Origin: an uncultured Erysipelotrichaceae bacterium
GTDB lineage: Bacteria; Bacillota_I; Bacilli_A; RF39; UBA660
Length of the DNA stretch: 26,638 nt
Assembly (NCBI GenBank): GCA_902783405.1
Contig: CACZQZ010000004.1
Location: 1-26,638, forward strand
Direction: 5' to 3'
Each line of letters begins with the position of its first letter. Position 1 is the first letter of the stretch. The notes below the pieces were generated by a model. It searched no databases, was not told the origin of the DNA, and saw only the letters and a program-made list of their open reading frames with translations. This document shows, piece after piece, positions 1 to 7,070 of this stretch. The translations under genes were made by a program, and so were the position numbers.

Positions 1-3
1 TAT

Positions 4-29
4 GCACTCCTTAAGTGCCATCTTTTTTT
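4..29 (+). terminator. intrinsic terminator at the window edge
   Basis: A 5-bp stem GCACT/AGTGC (4-8 with 14-18) encloses a CCTTA loop and is followed by CCATC and seven T. It lies just before the first gene, so it either ends an upstream gene or is the terminator half of an attenuator, for example a T-box, serving the following thrS unit. The leader that would decide this is outside the window. Confidence 0.55.
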
Positions 30-44
30 GTTAGGAGGAAAAAT

Positions 45-395
45 ATGAAAGAAATATTAAAGGAAATGAGAAAGAAACTACTTGATTTAAAGGAGGAACA
101 ACGCCTTAAAAGAATTAAGGAATCAGAACTATTAAGCCCAGATTTTGATTTCTTAAAAATAGATAATGATGGCTATTTAGTTCATCCTTATCTAATTATT
201 GGTTCACTTCATTATACTCGTGATAAGGTTATAGCTGCAGGAATAGTTAATGGATTAAGAAAGATGAAAGATAGTAATGGTGAATATGGACACCTCCCTT
301 TTTTAGAAGGAAGAAATGAAATAAATGAAAGAGTATACCGTAAACCTATATATTCAGAAAAACAACTATTAAAAGAAAAAAAGAAAGGAAGATAA
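45..395 (+). CDS. small conserved-looking protein of unknown function
   Basis: A 116-residue protein. The start at 45 is chosen because AGGAGG lies just upstream (33-38); an earlier in-frame ATG at 15 sits inside the terminator and lacks a binding site. The sequence has a charged N-terminal helix (about residues 1-30, rich in Lys, Glu and Leu), a central part with a hydrophobic HPYLIIGSLHYTRDK segment, and a basic tail. I recognise no signal peptide, membrane segment or catalytic motif. It ends one base before the thrS ATG, so the two genes are almost certainly co-transcribed. It is not a detached TGS domain that could complement the short ThrRS. The function is unknown. Confidence 0.7.
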   Translation: MKEILKEMRKKLLDLKEEQRLKRIKESELLSPDFDFLKIDNDGYLVHPYLIIGSLHYTRDKVIAAGIVNGLRKMKDSNGEYGHLPFLEGRNEINERVYRKPIYSEKQLLKEKKKGR

Positions 396-396
396 T

Positions 397-2160
397 ATGA
401 TAAATATTAAAGAAGATGAAAAATTAAGTGTATTAAATCATAGTTGTGCGCATTTACTTGCTCAAGCAGTAAAACACCTTTATCCACAGGCAAAATTTTG
501 GGTAGGACCTGTTATTGAAGAAGGATTTTATTATGATATCGATTTAGGAGATGCTGTTATTACAGAAGAAGATTTACCAAAAATAGAAAAAGAAATGAAA
601 AAGATTTCTAAAGATGGTAAAAGAATTATTAGAGAAGAAATTAGTAAAGAAGAAGCTTTAGAAAAATTTAAAGATAATCCATATAAAATTGATTTGATTT
701 CTAGAATGGATGAAAAGGATACTATAATTTCTTGTTATACGCAAGGAGACTTTACAGATTTATGTAGAGGACCTCATGTAGAAACAGTAAAACTATTGAA
801 ACATTTTAAACTTTTAAAAGTATCAGGAGCTTACTGGAAAGGTGACGCTAAAAATAAAGTATTACAAAGAATTTATGGAATCTGCTTTGAAAATGAAGAA
901 GATTTAGAAAATCATTTAAAACTTCTTGAAGAAGCAAAACTAAGAGATCATAGAAAAATTGGTAAAGAACAAGAACTATTTATGAGTCATGAATTAGTTG
1001 GTGCTGGAATGCCTCTATGGCTTCCAAATGGAGCAATTATTCGTAAACAACTAGAAAACTATATTTATGAGAAAGAAGCAAAACTTGGATATTTACATGT
1101 ATATACACCATGTGTAGGAACAGTAGATTTATATAAAACTTCAGGTCACTGGGATCATTATAAAGAAAACATGTTTCCAATGATGAAAGTAGATGAAGAG
1201 GAATTTGTTTTAAGACCAATGAACTGTCCACATCATATGTTAATTTATAAAAATAAAATGCATTCTTACCGTGATCTTCCAATTCGTATTGGAGAATTTG
1301 CGACTGATTTTAGATATGAAGCAAGTGGGGCTGTTAAAGGACTTGAAAGAGTTCGCTGTATGTGTCAAAACGATGCTCACTTATTTGTAACACCAGAGCA
1401 AATCGGAGAAGAATTTAAAAAAGTTGTAAACTTAATTTTAGATGTTTATAAAGATTTTGGTATTAAAGAATATAAATTTAGATTATCGCTTAGAGATCCA
1501 GAAGATAAAGAAAAATACTTTGATGATGATAAGATGTGGAATGAAGCAGAAGCAAAATTACGCGAAGTTTTAAATGAACTTAATGTTGATTATTTTGAAG
1601 CAATAGGTGAAGCTGCTTTTTATGGACCAAAGTTAGACGTTGAAGTAAAACCAGCTGTAGGTCCAGAAGTTACGTTATCAACTTGTCAATTAGACTTCTT
1701 ACTTCCAAGAAGATTTGATTTATCTTATATTGATTCTAATGGAGAAAAAAGGGTTCCTGTTGTTTTACATAGAGCTATCTTTGGAACTTTTGATCGCTTT
1801 ACGGCATTTATTATTGAAGAGACAAAAGGTGCATTTCCACTTTGGTTAAATCCTGTTCAAATAAATGTTATTCCAGTTAATTTAGAATATCATGAAGAGT
1901 ATGCGAAAGAAGTTTATGAAAAATTACAAAACGAAGGATTTAGAGTAAAATTAGATAACAGAAATGAAAAATTAGGTTATCGTATGAGAGAAAGTCAGAC
2001 TAAAAAAATACCACTTACTTTAATTTTAGGTGATAATGAAAAAGATAGTAAAACTGTAAGTTATAGAAGATATGGAGAAAAAGAAACAACAACTGTTTCT
2101 ATGGATGAATTTATCAATTTAGTAAAAGAAAGCATTAATAAAAAAGAATATAATATTTAA
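397..2160 (+). CDS. thrS: threonyl-tRNA synthetase lacking the N-terminal TGS domain
   Basis: Class II synthetase that charges tRNA-Thr in the cytoplasm. It has 587 residues against about 640 in most bacteria. The protein starts directly with the N2 editing domain: the HxxxH metal/editing motif is H15-SCA-H19, and the DLCRGPH segment follows near residue 126. The catalytic core is intact, with motif 2 around FRYEASGAVKG, the three zinc ligands C277, H328 and H458, and motif 3 before GAFPLWLNPVQ. The C-terminal anticodon-binding domain follows (about 480-580). The usual roughly 60-residue TGS domain is absent, and the preceding gene ends only one base upstream, leaving no room for it. A strong hairpin terminator begins immediately after the stop. 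Identification is secure; the effect of losing TGS is not known from the sequence. Confidence 0.96.
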   Translation: MINIKEDEKLSVLNHSCAHLLAQAVKHLYPQAKFWVGPVIEEGFYYDIDLGDAVITEEDLPKIEKEMKKISKDGKRIIREEISKEEALEKFKDNPYKIDLISRMDEKDTIISCYTQGDFTDLCRGPHVETVKLLKHFKLLKVSGAYWKGDAKNKVLQRIYGICFENEEDLENHLKLLEEAKLRDHRKIGKEQELFMSHELVGAGMPLWLPNGAIIRKQLENYIYEKEAKLGYLHVYTPCVGTVDLYKTSGHWDHYKENMFPMMKVDEEEFVLRPMNCPHHMLIYKNKMHSYRDLPIRIGEFATDFRYEASGAVKGLERVRCMCQNDAHLFVTPEQIGEEFKKVVNLILDVYKDFGIKEYKFRLSLRDPEDKEKYFDDDKMWNEAEAKLREVLNELNVDYFEAIGEAAFYGPKLDVEVKPAVGPEVTLSTCQLDFLLPRRFDLSYIDSNGEKRVPVVLHRAIFGTFDRFTAFIIEETKGAFPLWLNPVQINVIPVNLEYHEEYAKEVYEKLQNEGFRVKLDNRNEKLGYRMRESQTKKIPLTLILGDNEKDSKTVSYRRYGEKETTTVSMDEFINLVKESINKKEYNI

Positions 2161-2186
2161 AAAACAGATATAATTATCTGTTTTTT
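2161..2186 (+). terminator. intrinsic terminator after thrS
   Basis: A perfect 10-bp stem AAAACAGATA/TATCTGTTTT with a TAAT loop and a T run, starting right after the thrS stop codon. Confidence 0.9.
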
Positions 2187-2196
2187 GTAAAAAAAG

Positions 2197-2225
2197 TTGA
2201 CTTTATAAAAAAAAGGGTGTATTAT
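2197..2225 (+). promoter_or_regulatory. sigma-A type promoter for the leader ORF and Rel homologue
   Basis: TTGACT (2197-2202), a 17-base spacer and TATTAT (2220-2225), close to the housekeeping consensus. The predicted start near 2232 gives a leader of about 155 bases carrying the short ORF and the attenuator hairpin. Confidence 0.8.
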
Positions 2226-2260
2226 CATTTTAAAAATTAAATCTTATTGAGGTGATGTGT

Positions 2261-2326
2261 ATGAAAAAGAAATACTTTTTATCGCTTTTCAACATTTGTC
2301 ATCAAGGAAGATTTTGCGCTTTTTAA
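2261..2326 (+). CDS. 21-residue leader peptide upstream of the Rel homologue
   Basis: A short ORF with a near-perfect Shine-Dalgarno, GAGGTGAT at 2249-2256, four bases before the ATG. The peptide begins MKKKYFLSLF and ends GRFCAF; it has four Phe, one Tyr and two Cys in 21 residues. The stop codon lies four bases before the 5' arm of an intrinsic terminator (2331-2366) that separates it from the Rel homologue. Strong promoter, strong ribosome binding site, short ORF and hairpin terminator are the parts of a transcription attenuator in which ribosome position sets read-through. No similarity to a known leader is claimed. A second in-frame ATG at 2255 overlaps the ribosome binding site and is less likely. 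Confidence 0.65.
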   Translation: MKKKYFLSLFNICHQGRFCAF

Positions 2327-2330
2327 GAGT

Positions 2331-2366
2331 AAGCATGTTCAAGGAAAGACTTGTGCGTGCTTTTTT
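2331..2366 (+). terminator. attenuator terminator between leader ORF and Rel homologue
   Basis: Stem of 13 positions, 2331-2343 with 2350-2362, with one T-T mismatch and two G-T pairs, loop GAAAGA, followed by a T run to 2366. It sits downstream of the promoter and leader ORF but upstream of the structural gene, so it must be read through for the gene to be expressed. A competing pairing is possible between TTCAACAT in the leader ORF (2288-2295) and ATGTTCAA in the terminator 5' arm (2335-2342), seven of eight positions. This would act as an antiterminator. Confidence 0.75.
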
Positions 2367-2388
2367 GGTTTTGTAAGGAGGTATCTAT

Positions 2389-3828
2389 ATGGAAAAAATT
2401 ACAATTGATTCATTACTTCAAAATCTTGAAGGAAGGTCACTCACTGAATTAGAAAAAATTCGTAAGGCGTATAATTATGCAGATAATTTACATTATGGAC
2501 AACTGAGACAAAGCGGAGAAGCATATATTACGCATCCACTTACTGTAGCTTATATTTTATCTGAACTTGGAGCAGATACGGATACAATATGTGCTGGACT
2601 TTTACATGATACACTAGAAGATACGGAAACAACCAAAGAAGAAATTGCAGAGTTATTTAATAAAGATGTTGCTAATTTAGTAGATGGAGTAACCAAAATT
2701 AGTAAGTTAAATTTTTCATCAAAACAAGAACAAAATATGGCTAATGCTAGAAAAATTATTACAAGTATTACAAATGATGTAAGAATTATTATTATTAAAC
2801 TTGCTGATCGCTTACATAATATGCGAACTTTAGAGTATAAATCAGAATATAAGCAAAAAGAAAATTCAATAGAAACGATGGAAATTTTTGTTCCTATTGC
2901 TTATCATATTGGAACTTACCGAATCAAAAGTGAACTTGAAGATTTATCATTACGTTATTTGAAACCAGATATGTATAAACAAATAGAAGATAAAAAAATA
3001 AAAGTGGAAGAAGATAGCAAAACGTGCTTAAAAGAAATGTATGAACAAATAAAAGATATATTAACTAGAAAAGATATTCCTAATGAAATTAAAGTTAGAA
3101 CTAAAAATATTTATGGTATTTATAAAAGATTAAATGATGGCCATAAATTATCTGATATTCATGACTTGTTATCATTAAAAATAATGGTTGATGATATACC
3201 AAATTGTTATCAAACACTTGGTATGATTCATAATATTTATCATCCAATTAATAATAAATTTAAAGATTATATTTGTAATCCCAAAACAAATATGTATAAA
3301 TCTCTTCATACAACGGTATTTGGACCAGAAGAAAGACTTGTACAAACACAGATAAGAACTTTTGATATGGATAAAGTAGATTCTTTTGGACTAACAGCTT
3401 ACTGGAATATTAGTAAAGGAAATGCTAGAGATATTATGCAAAAAGAATTAAAAGAAAAATATCAATTCTTTAGATCTCTTTTAGAAATTAATAAAGCATT
3501 TGGAGATAACAGTGAATTTATTGAACAAGTAAAAAATGAATTATTATCAGATAAAATATATGTATATACATCTAAAGGAGATATCATAGAACTTCCTAAA
3601 GGATCAACACCAATTGATTTTGCTTACAAAATACATACTGAACTGGGAAATACAATGGTAGCTGCTATTGTAAATGATGAGTATGTACCAATTGATTGTA
3701 CTTTAAAGAATCAAGATAGAGTAAGAATTATTAAAGATGATTTATCTTTTGGGCCTAGAAAAGATTGGGAAGATAAAGTCGTAACAACAAAAGCTAAAAG
3801 GAAAATTAAGGAATTTAATAAAAAATAA
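2389..3828 (+). CDS. short RelA/SpoT homologue (HD hydrolase, altered synthetase, TGS)
   Basis: Rel-family enzyme that turns over the alarmone (p)ppGpp. It has 479 residues against about 730 for full-length Rel. Residues 1-190 form the hydrolase domain with its metal and catalytic residues visible: H49, H73-D74, E77-D78, D140 and N144. Residues about 230-345 form the synthetase domain; D259 is present, but the catalytic Glu of the ExQxR motif (E323 in Streptococcus equisimilis Rel) aligns with Q319, the usual AHW after it is AYW, and an Arg in the AxR segment is Lys. The TGS domain spans about 388-450 and the protein ends near the GPRKDW...KIKEF segment, so the helical, zinc-finger and ACT domains are missing. 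AAGGAGG precedes the ATG. Known chemistry of the family suggests a hydrolase with weak or no synthesis; this is inference. Confidence 0.88.
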   Translation: MEKITIDSLLQNLEGRSLTELEKIRKAYNYADNLHYGQLRQSGEAYITHPLTVAYILSELGADTDTICAGLLHDTLEDTETTKEEIAELFNKDVANLVDGVTKISKLNFSSKQEQNMANARKIITSITNDVRIIIIKLADRLHNMRTLEYKSEYKQKENSIETMEIFVPIAYHIGTYRIKSELEDLSLRYLKPDMYKQIEDKKIKVEEDSKTCLKEMYEQIKDILTRKDIPNEIKVRTKNIYGIYKRLNDGHKLSDIHDLLSLKIMVDDIPNCYQTLGMIHNIYHPINNKFKDYICNPKTNMYKSLHTTVFGPEERLVQTQIRTFDMDKVDSFGLTAYWNISKGNARDIMQKELKEKYQFFRSLLEINKAFGDNSEFIEQVKNELLSDKIYVYTSKGDIIELPKGSTPIDFAYKIHTELGNTMVAAIVNDEYVPIDCTLKNQDRVRIIKDDLSFGPRKDWEDKVVTTKAKRKIKEFNKK

Positions 3829-3884
3829 TAAAATAAGTGTAATGAGAATATTAAAAAATAATATTGAGAGAGGTAAAATAATAT

Positions 3885-5096
3885 ATGGAGATTAAATATG
3901 ACTTAACAGAAAAAGAATTAAAAGAGGTAGCAAAAAAAAATAATAAAACAATTGAAGAAGTTGCTAACGATTATAAATATGCATTAAAAGATTTAGAATA
4001 TTCATTAAAAGAGATAAATTCAATAATTGAAAAAAACAATTATAAAACTGATTTTAATAATATCAATATTAAAGGGTATGGAAAGAATGATGAATTAAAA
4101 AATAAATATATATGTTATGATAATATTGAAAAGGCCAATACATATAACATAGATGATATGGCTATTGTTACTGGATTTGGACCAACGAGTGCACCAACAG
4201 CCGGTACTTTATCGTCAATTTTTAAAGTATTAGAACTACAACGAGAAACAGGCATATATACACATATTATCATATCAGAACTTAGTGCACTTAATTCAAG
4301 ACAAAAACCATTAGATGATTTGTTTTTATATACTAAACAGTTCATTTCTTTTATAAAAAAACTTGGCTTTGATGAATCAAATGGGGAAATTAGAACTCAT
4401 AATTTCTTGGATCACTCCAGAATTTTTTCGATTATTTCAAGTGTTTTTAAAATTAGTGATTTTATAGGTGGAGAAGTAACAGATGAAATGTATAAGAGAT
4501 TAAATTTACTTGGAAATGATTACTCAACAATCGTTAGTCAAGTGTATACTGTTGCTGATATTGTTTTGCCAATCATAAGAGATAAGAAAAAATTTGTTAT
4601 AGTTCCAGCAGGACTAGAAGAACATTTATATCCATATCTTGCTCGTGTAAGTGTAGAAAGAATAAAAAGTAAATCAGGAGGAATAAATAATTTAATAGAA
4701 AAAGATGCGACCGTTTGTGCTTTATATGGTAAATTAATTAGTGGATTATTTCCTTACGTTAAAATGTCAAAGAGTATTAAAGAATCATCAATTAACTTAG
4801 GAGATACCAAAGAAGAAATTTATCAAAAAATAGTGGAATGTGGAAAAAGAAATGAGGAAGTAATATTACAGATGATTGTTCTTGCTTCTAATTGGAAATC
4901 GTCTGAAGTTCATATGGCAACAAAAGCATTTGAAAACATGGAAAACAATTATGATGAATGGTTAAAATATAAAATAAAGTATTATAATTTTTTTATAGAA
5001 CTTAAGCAATTGTGGGATGATTCTAAATATAATAAGTTCATAGATACATATAATGAGTTATTTAAGGAGAAAGAAAATGAAATTAATTATCTGTGA
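3885..5096 (+). CDS. TrpRS-like class I synthetase paralogue, archaeal/eukaryal type
   Basis: A 403-residue class I aminoacyl-tRNA synthetase-like protein. After a roughly 90-residue lysine-rich helical N-terminus comes the ATP-site loop GFGPTSAPTAGT (97-108), where the HIGH tetrad reads TAGT; bacterial TrpRS often has TIGN here, so this alone does not mean inactivity. GLEEHLYPYLARVSVERI (243-260) lines up with the G-x-DQD-PYF-x-x-x-R segment of archaeal/eukaryal TrpRS, but with DQD changed to EEH. KMSKS (293-297) is intact and is followed by SSINLGD, again as in that family. It is unlike the second, canonical TrpRS at 5900. It overlaps the next gene by 20 bases. It could charge Trp or another amino acid, confer resistance to a TrpRS inhibitor, or activate an amino acid for a non-ribosomal use. 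Confidence 0.75.
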   Translation: MEIKYDLTEKELKEVAKKNNKTIEEVANDYKYALKDLEYSLKEINSIIEKNNYKTDFNNINIKGYGKNDELKNKYICYDNIEKANTYNIDDMAIVTGFGPTSAPTAGTLSSIFKVLELQRETGIYTHIIISELSALNSRQKPLDDLFLYTKQFISFIKKLGFDESNGEIRTHNFLDHSRIFSIISSVFKISDFIGGEVTDEMYKRLNLLGNDYSTIVSQVYTVADIVLPIIRDKKKFVIVPAGLEEHLYPYLARVSVERIKSKSGGINNLIEKDATVCALYGKLISGLFPYVKMSKSIKESSINLGDTKEEIYQKIVECGKRNEEVILQMIVLASNWKSSEVHMATKAFENMENNYDEWLKYKIKYYNFFIELKQLWDDSKYNKFIDTYNELFKEKENEINYL

Positions 5097-5868
5097 TATG
5101 AGTGGTATTGCTTCAAGTAAGGGTGTAAATAATGAGATATTATTAAATACACTTAATAACTTGAAAAATTATGAATGCACTTTTTGCACTGGTAAAGGAT
5201 ATAATGGAGGGTATCAAACTTTGAAAGATATTAATTTAAAAGTACCATTTATATGTGAAAATGGTTCTGTTATAGTAACTAAAGATGGTACCGCACTATA
5301 TCATGATAAAATGGATTATAATAAAATAAAAAAATTAATTTGTAAGTTAAATAAAATGCCATATGAATTTTTGGCATATGTTGATTTGAAATCCCATAAA
5401 TATAAATTTTTAAAAGGATGTAAAAAGCTAAGTGAAGATTTGAGTCAACCATGGTTTTATAGTGAAGAAATCTATGACAATATAGATGAATTTTTAAATA
5501 ACATAGATAAAAATAATATTTGCAGAATAACAACTAGAGGATTGGAACTAGATAATTCAATAGAAGAACTTAAAGATTTTGATGTTGTATTATCAGAAAA
5601 TGAATTTCATTCTATTTGTAATAAGGGAACGAATAAAGGCTTTGGAGTAAAAAAATTAGCAGATATTTATAACATTAAATTAAATGATATCATTATTATT
5701 GGAAATGATTTGAATGATATTGATATGTTTAAATTAGAGTGCAGTTTAAAAATTGCCACAGGTGAAACAAAGCCACCACGAGAACTAATTGATTTATCTG
5801 ATGTTTATGTTCCTTTATGTGATTTACCTGATTTTTTAACAAAAATTGACAAAAAAAATGATATATGA
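5077..5868 (+). CDS. HAD-superfamily (Cof/IIB type) phosphatase-like protein
   Basis: A 263-residue HAD protein. The start at 5077 follows AAGGAGA and overlaps the 3' end of the TrpRS-like gene by 20 bases, implying translational coupling. Motif I is D7-M-S9-G, with the nucleophile present but the second Asp (general acid/base) replaced by Ser. Motif II is in CTGKGY, the motif III Lys is in NKGTNKG, and motif IV is GNDLNDIDMF near residue 211. The insertion between motifs II and III fits the C2B cap of Cof-like sugar-phosphate and nucleotide phosphatases. The Ser at position 9 may lower or alter phosphatase activity. The substrate cannot be told from the sequence. A promoter for trpS lies inside its last codons. 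Confidence 0.8.
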   Translation: MKLIICDMSGIASSKGVNNEILLNTLNNLKNYECTFCTGKGYNGGYQTLKDINLKVPFICENGSVIVTKDGTALYHDKMDYNKIKKLICKLNKMPYEFLAYVDLKSHKYKFLKGCKKLSEDLSQPWFYSEEIYDNIDEFLNNIDKNNICRITTRGLELDNSIEELKDFDVVLSENEFHSICNKGTNKGFGVKKLADIYNIKLNDIIIIGNDLNDIDMFKLECSLKIATGETKPPRELIDLSDVYVPLCDLPDFLTKIDKKNDI

Positions 5869-5874
5869 TAGTAT
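5846..5874 (+). promoter_or_regulatory. promoter for trpS
   Basis: Perfect TTGACA (5846-5851), 17-base spacer, TAGTAT (5869-5874). It overlaps the end of the HAD gene, so trpS can be transcribed apart from the TrpRS-like/HAD pair. Confidence 0.6.
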
Positions 5875-5899
5875 AAAAACAAAAAAGGGAGGAAGTATT

Positions 5900-7051
5900 A
5901 TGGGTGATATAGTTTTAACTGGTGATAGACCAACAGGAAGATTGCATTTAGGACATTTAGTTGGCTCATTATCCCAAAGAGTAGAATTGCAAAATTCTGG
6001 ACAGTTTGAACAGATTTTCATTGAAATAGCTGATGCCCAAGCAACAACGGATAATTCTGGAAACATTCAGAAGGTTAAGGACAATGTTATTGAAGTTGCA
6101 TTAGATTATCTTTCTTGTGGAATTGATCCAACAAAAAGTACAATTTTTTTACAATCAGAAGTACCAGAATTGAGTGATTTAACATTTTATTATATGAATT
6201 TAGTAACTTTAGCTAGATTGCAAAGAAATCCAACAGTAAAACAAGAAATTATATATAGAGGATTTAATAATACTATTCCAGTTGGATTTATGACGTATCC
6301 AATTAGTCAGGCAGCAGATATTACAGCATTTAATGCTAATGTAATACCTGTTGGTGACGATCAACTTCCAATGATAGAACAGACAAGAGAAATCGTAAGA
6401 ACATTTAATAGATTATATGGTGAAACTTTAGTTGAACCAAGAGCGGTATTACCTAAAAATGAATCTTGTCAAAGGTTACCAGGAACTGATGGACAAGCAA
6501 AAATGAGTAAGTCTATGGGAAATTGTATATTTCTAGCTGACTCTCCAGAAGAAGTTAAAAGAAAAGTAATGGGAATGTATACGGATCCTAATCATTTAAA
6601 AGTTTCTGATCCTGGGAAAACAGAAGGTAATCCAGTATTTATATATTTAGATGCTTTCTGTAAAGATAAACATTTTAAAGAATATTTTACCAATCAAGAA
6701 ACAGGAAAAATGGAATATAAAAATTTAGATGAATTAAAGGCACATTATGAACGTGGTGGCTTAGGAGATATAAAAGTGAAAAAATTCTTAAATTATGTTC
6801 TTCAAGATACTTTGACCCCAATACGTTCTAGAAGGCAAGAATATGAACAACACATATTAGAAGTATATAAAATTTTATTTGATGGAAGTGATAAAGCTAG
6901 AAAAATTGCTGCTGAAACACTTGGAAAAGTTAAAAAAGCTATGGGATTAGATTACAGAAATGATTTAGAATTAATTAATAATCAATGTGCTAAATATGGT
7001 TCGTCACCAATTAAAGTAGAAGAAAAAAAACTAGAGGCATATAAAAAATAG
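5900..7051 (+). CDS. trpS: tryptophanyl-tRNA synthetase (canonical copy)
   Basis: Class I synthetase that charges tRNA-Trp. The start at 5900 follows GGGAGG; an upstream in-frame ATG at 5846 lies inside the promoter. It has 383 residues, longer than the usual 330-340 for bacterial TrpRS. HLGH is at residues 16-19 and KMSKS at 201-205; the ATP loop GDRPTGRLHLGH differs from the TIGN form of classical bacterial TrpRS. The segment from GLGDIKVKKFL onward is the C-terminal helical region that carries anticodon contacts. It is separated from the preceding HAD gene by 31 bases containing most of its promoter, and it ends inside a bidirectional terminator shared with the convergent gene. Identification is firm, and this is probably the housekeeping copy. 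Confidence 0.93.
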   Translation: MGDIVLTGDRPTGRLHLGHLVGSLSQRVELQNSGQFEQIFIEIADAQATTDNSGNIQKVKDNVIEVALDYLSCGIDPTKSTIFLQSEVPELSDLTFYYMNLVTLARLQRNPTVKQEIIYRGFNNTIPVGFMTYPISQAADITAFNANVIPVGDDQLPMIEQTREIVRTFNRLYGETLVEPRAVLPKNESCQRLPGTDGQAKMSKSMGNCIFLADSPEEVKRKVMGMYTDPNHLKVSDPGKTEGNPVFIYLDAFCKDKHFKEYFTNQETGKMEYKNLDELKAHYERGGLGDIKVKKFLNYVLQDTLTPIRSRRQEYEQHILEVYKILFDGSDKARKIAAETLGKVKKAMGLDYRNDLELINNQCAKYGSSPIKVEEKKLEAYKK

Positions 7052-7070
7052 GATTTCATATCCTATTTTT
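7044..7070. terminator. bidirectional terminator holding both convergent stop codons
   Basis: An 11-bp perfect stem AAAAATAGGAT/ATCCTATTTTT with loop TTCAT. The trpS stop TAG (7049-7051) is in the left arm and the stop of the minus-strand gene (7063-7065) is in the right arm. A-rich and T-rich flanks allow it to work in both directions. Confidence 0.85.

Noticed and set aside
1..44. Threonine T-box riboswitch upstream of thrS
   Set aside because: Only a terminator hairpin is visible; the specifier loop and T-box core would be outside the window, so the call cannot be supported.
1037..1282. Antisense ORFs inside thrS and other genes
   Set aside because: Each lies wholly within a gene with clear family motifs and lacks a ribosome binding site or recognisable product.
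3885..5096. Claim that the TrpRS-like protein is catalytically dead because HIGH is TAGT
   Set aside because: Bacterial TrpRS commonly has TIGN at that site, and KMSKS is intact, so the variant does not prove inactivity.
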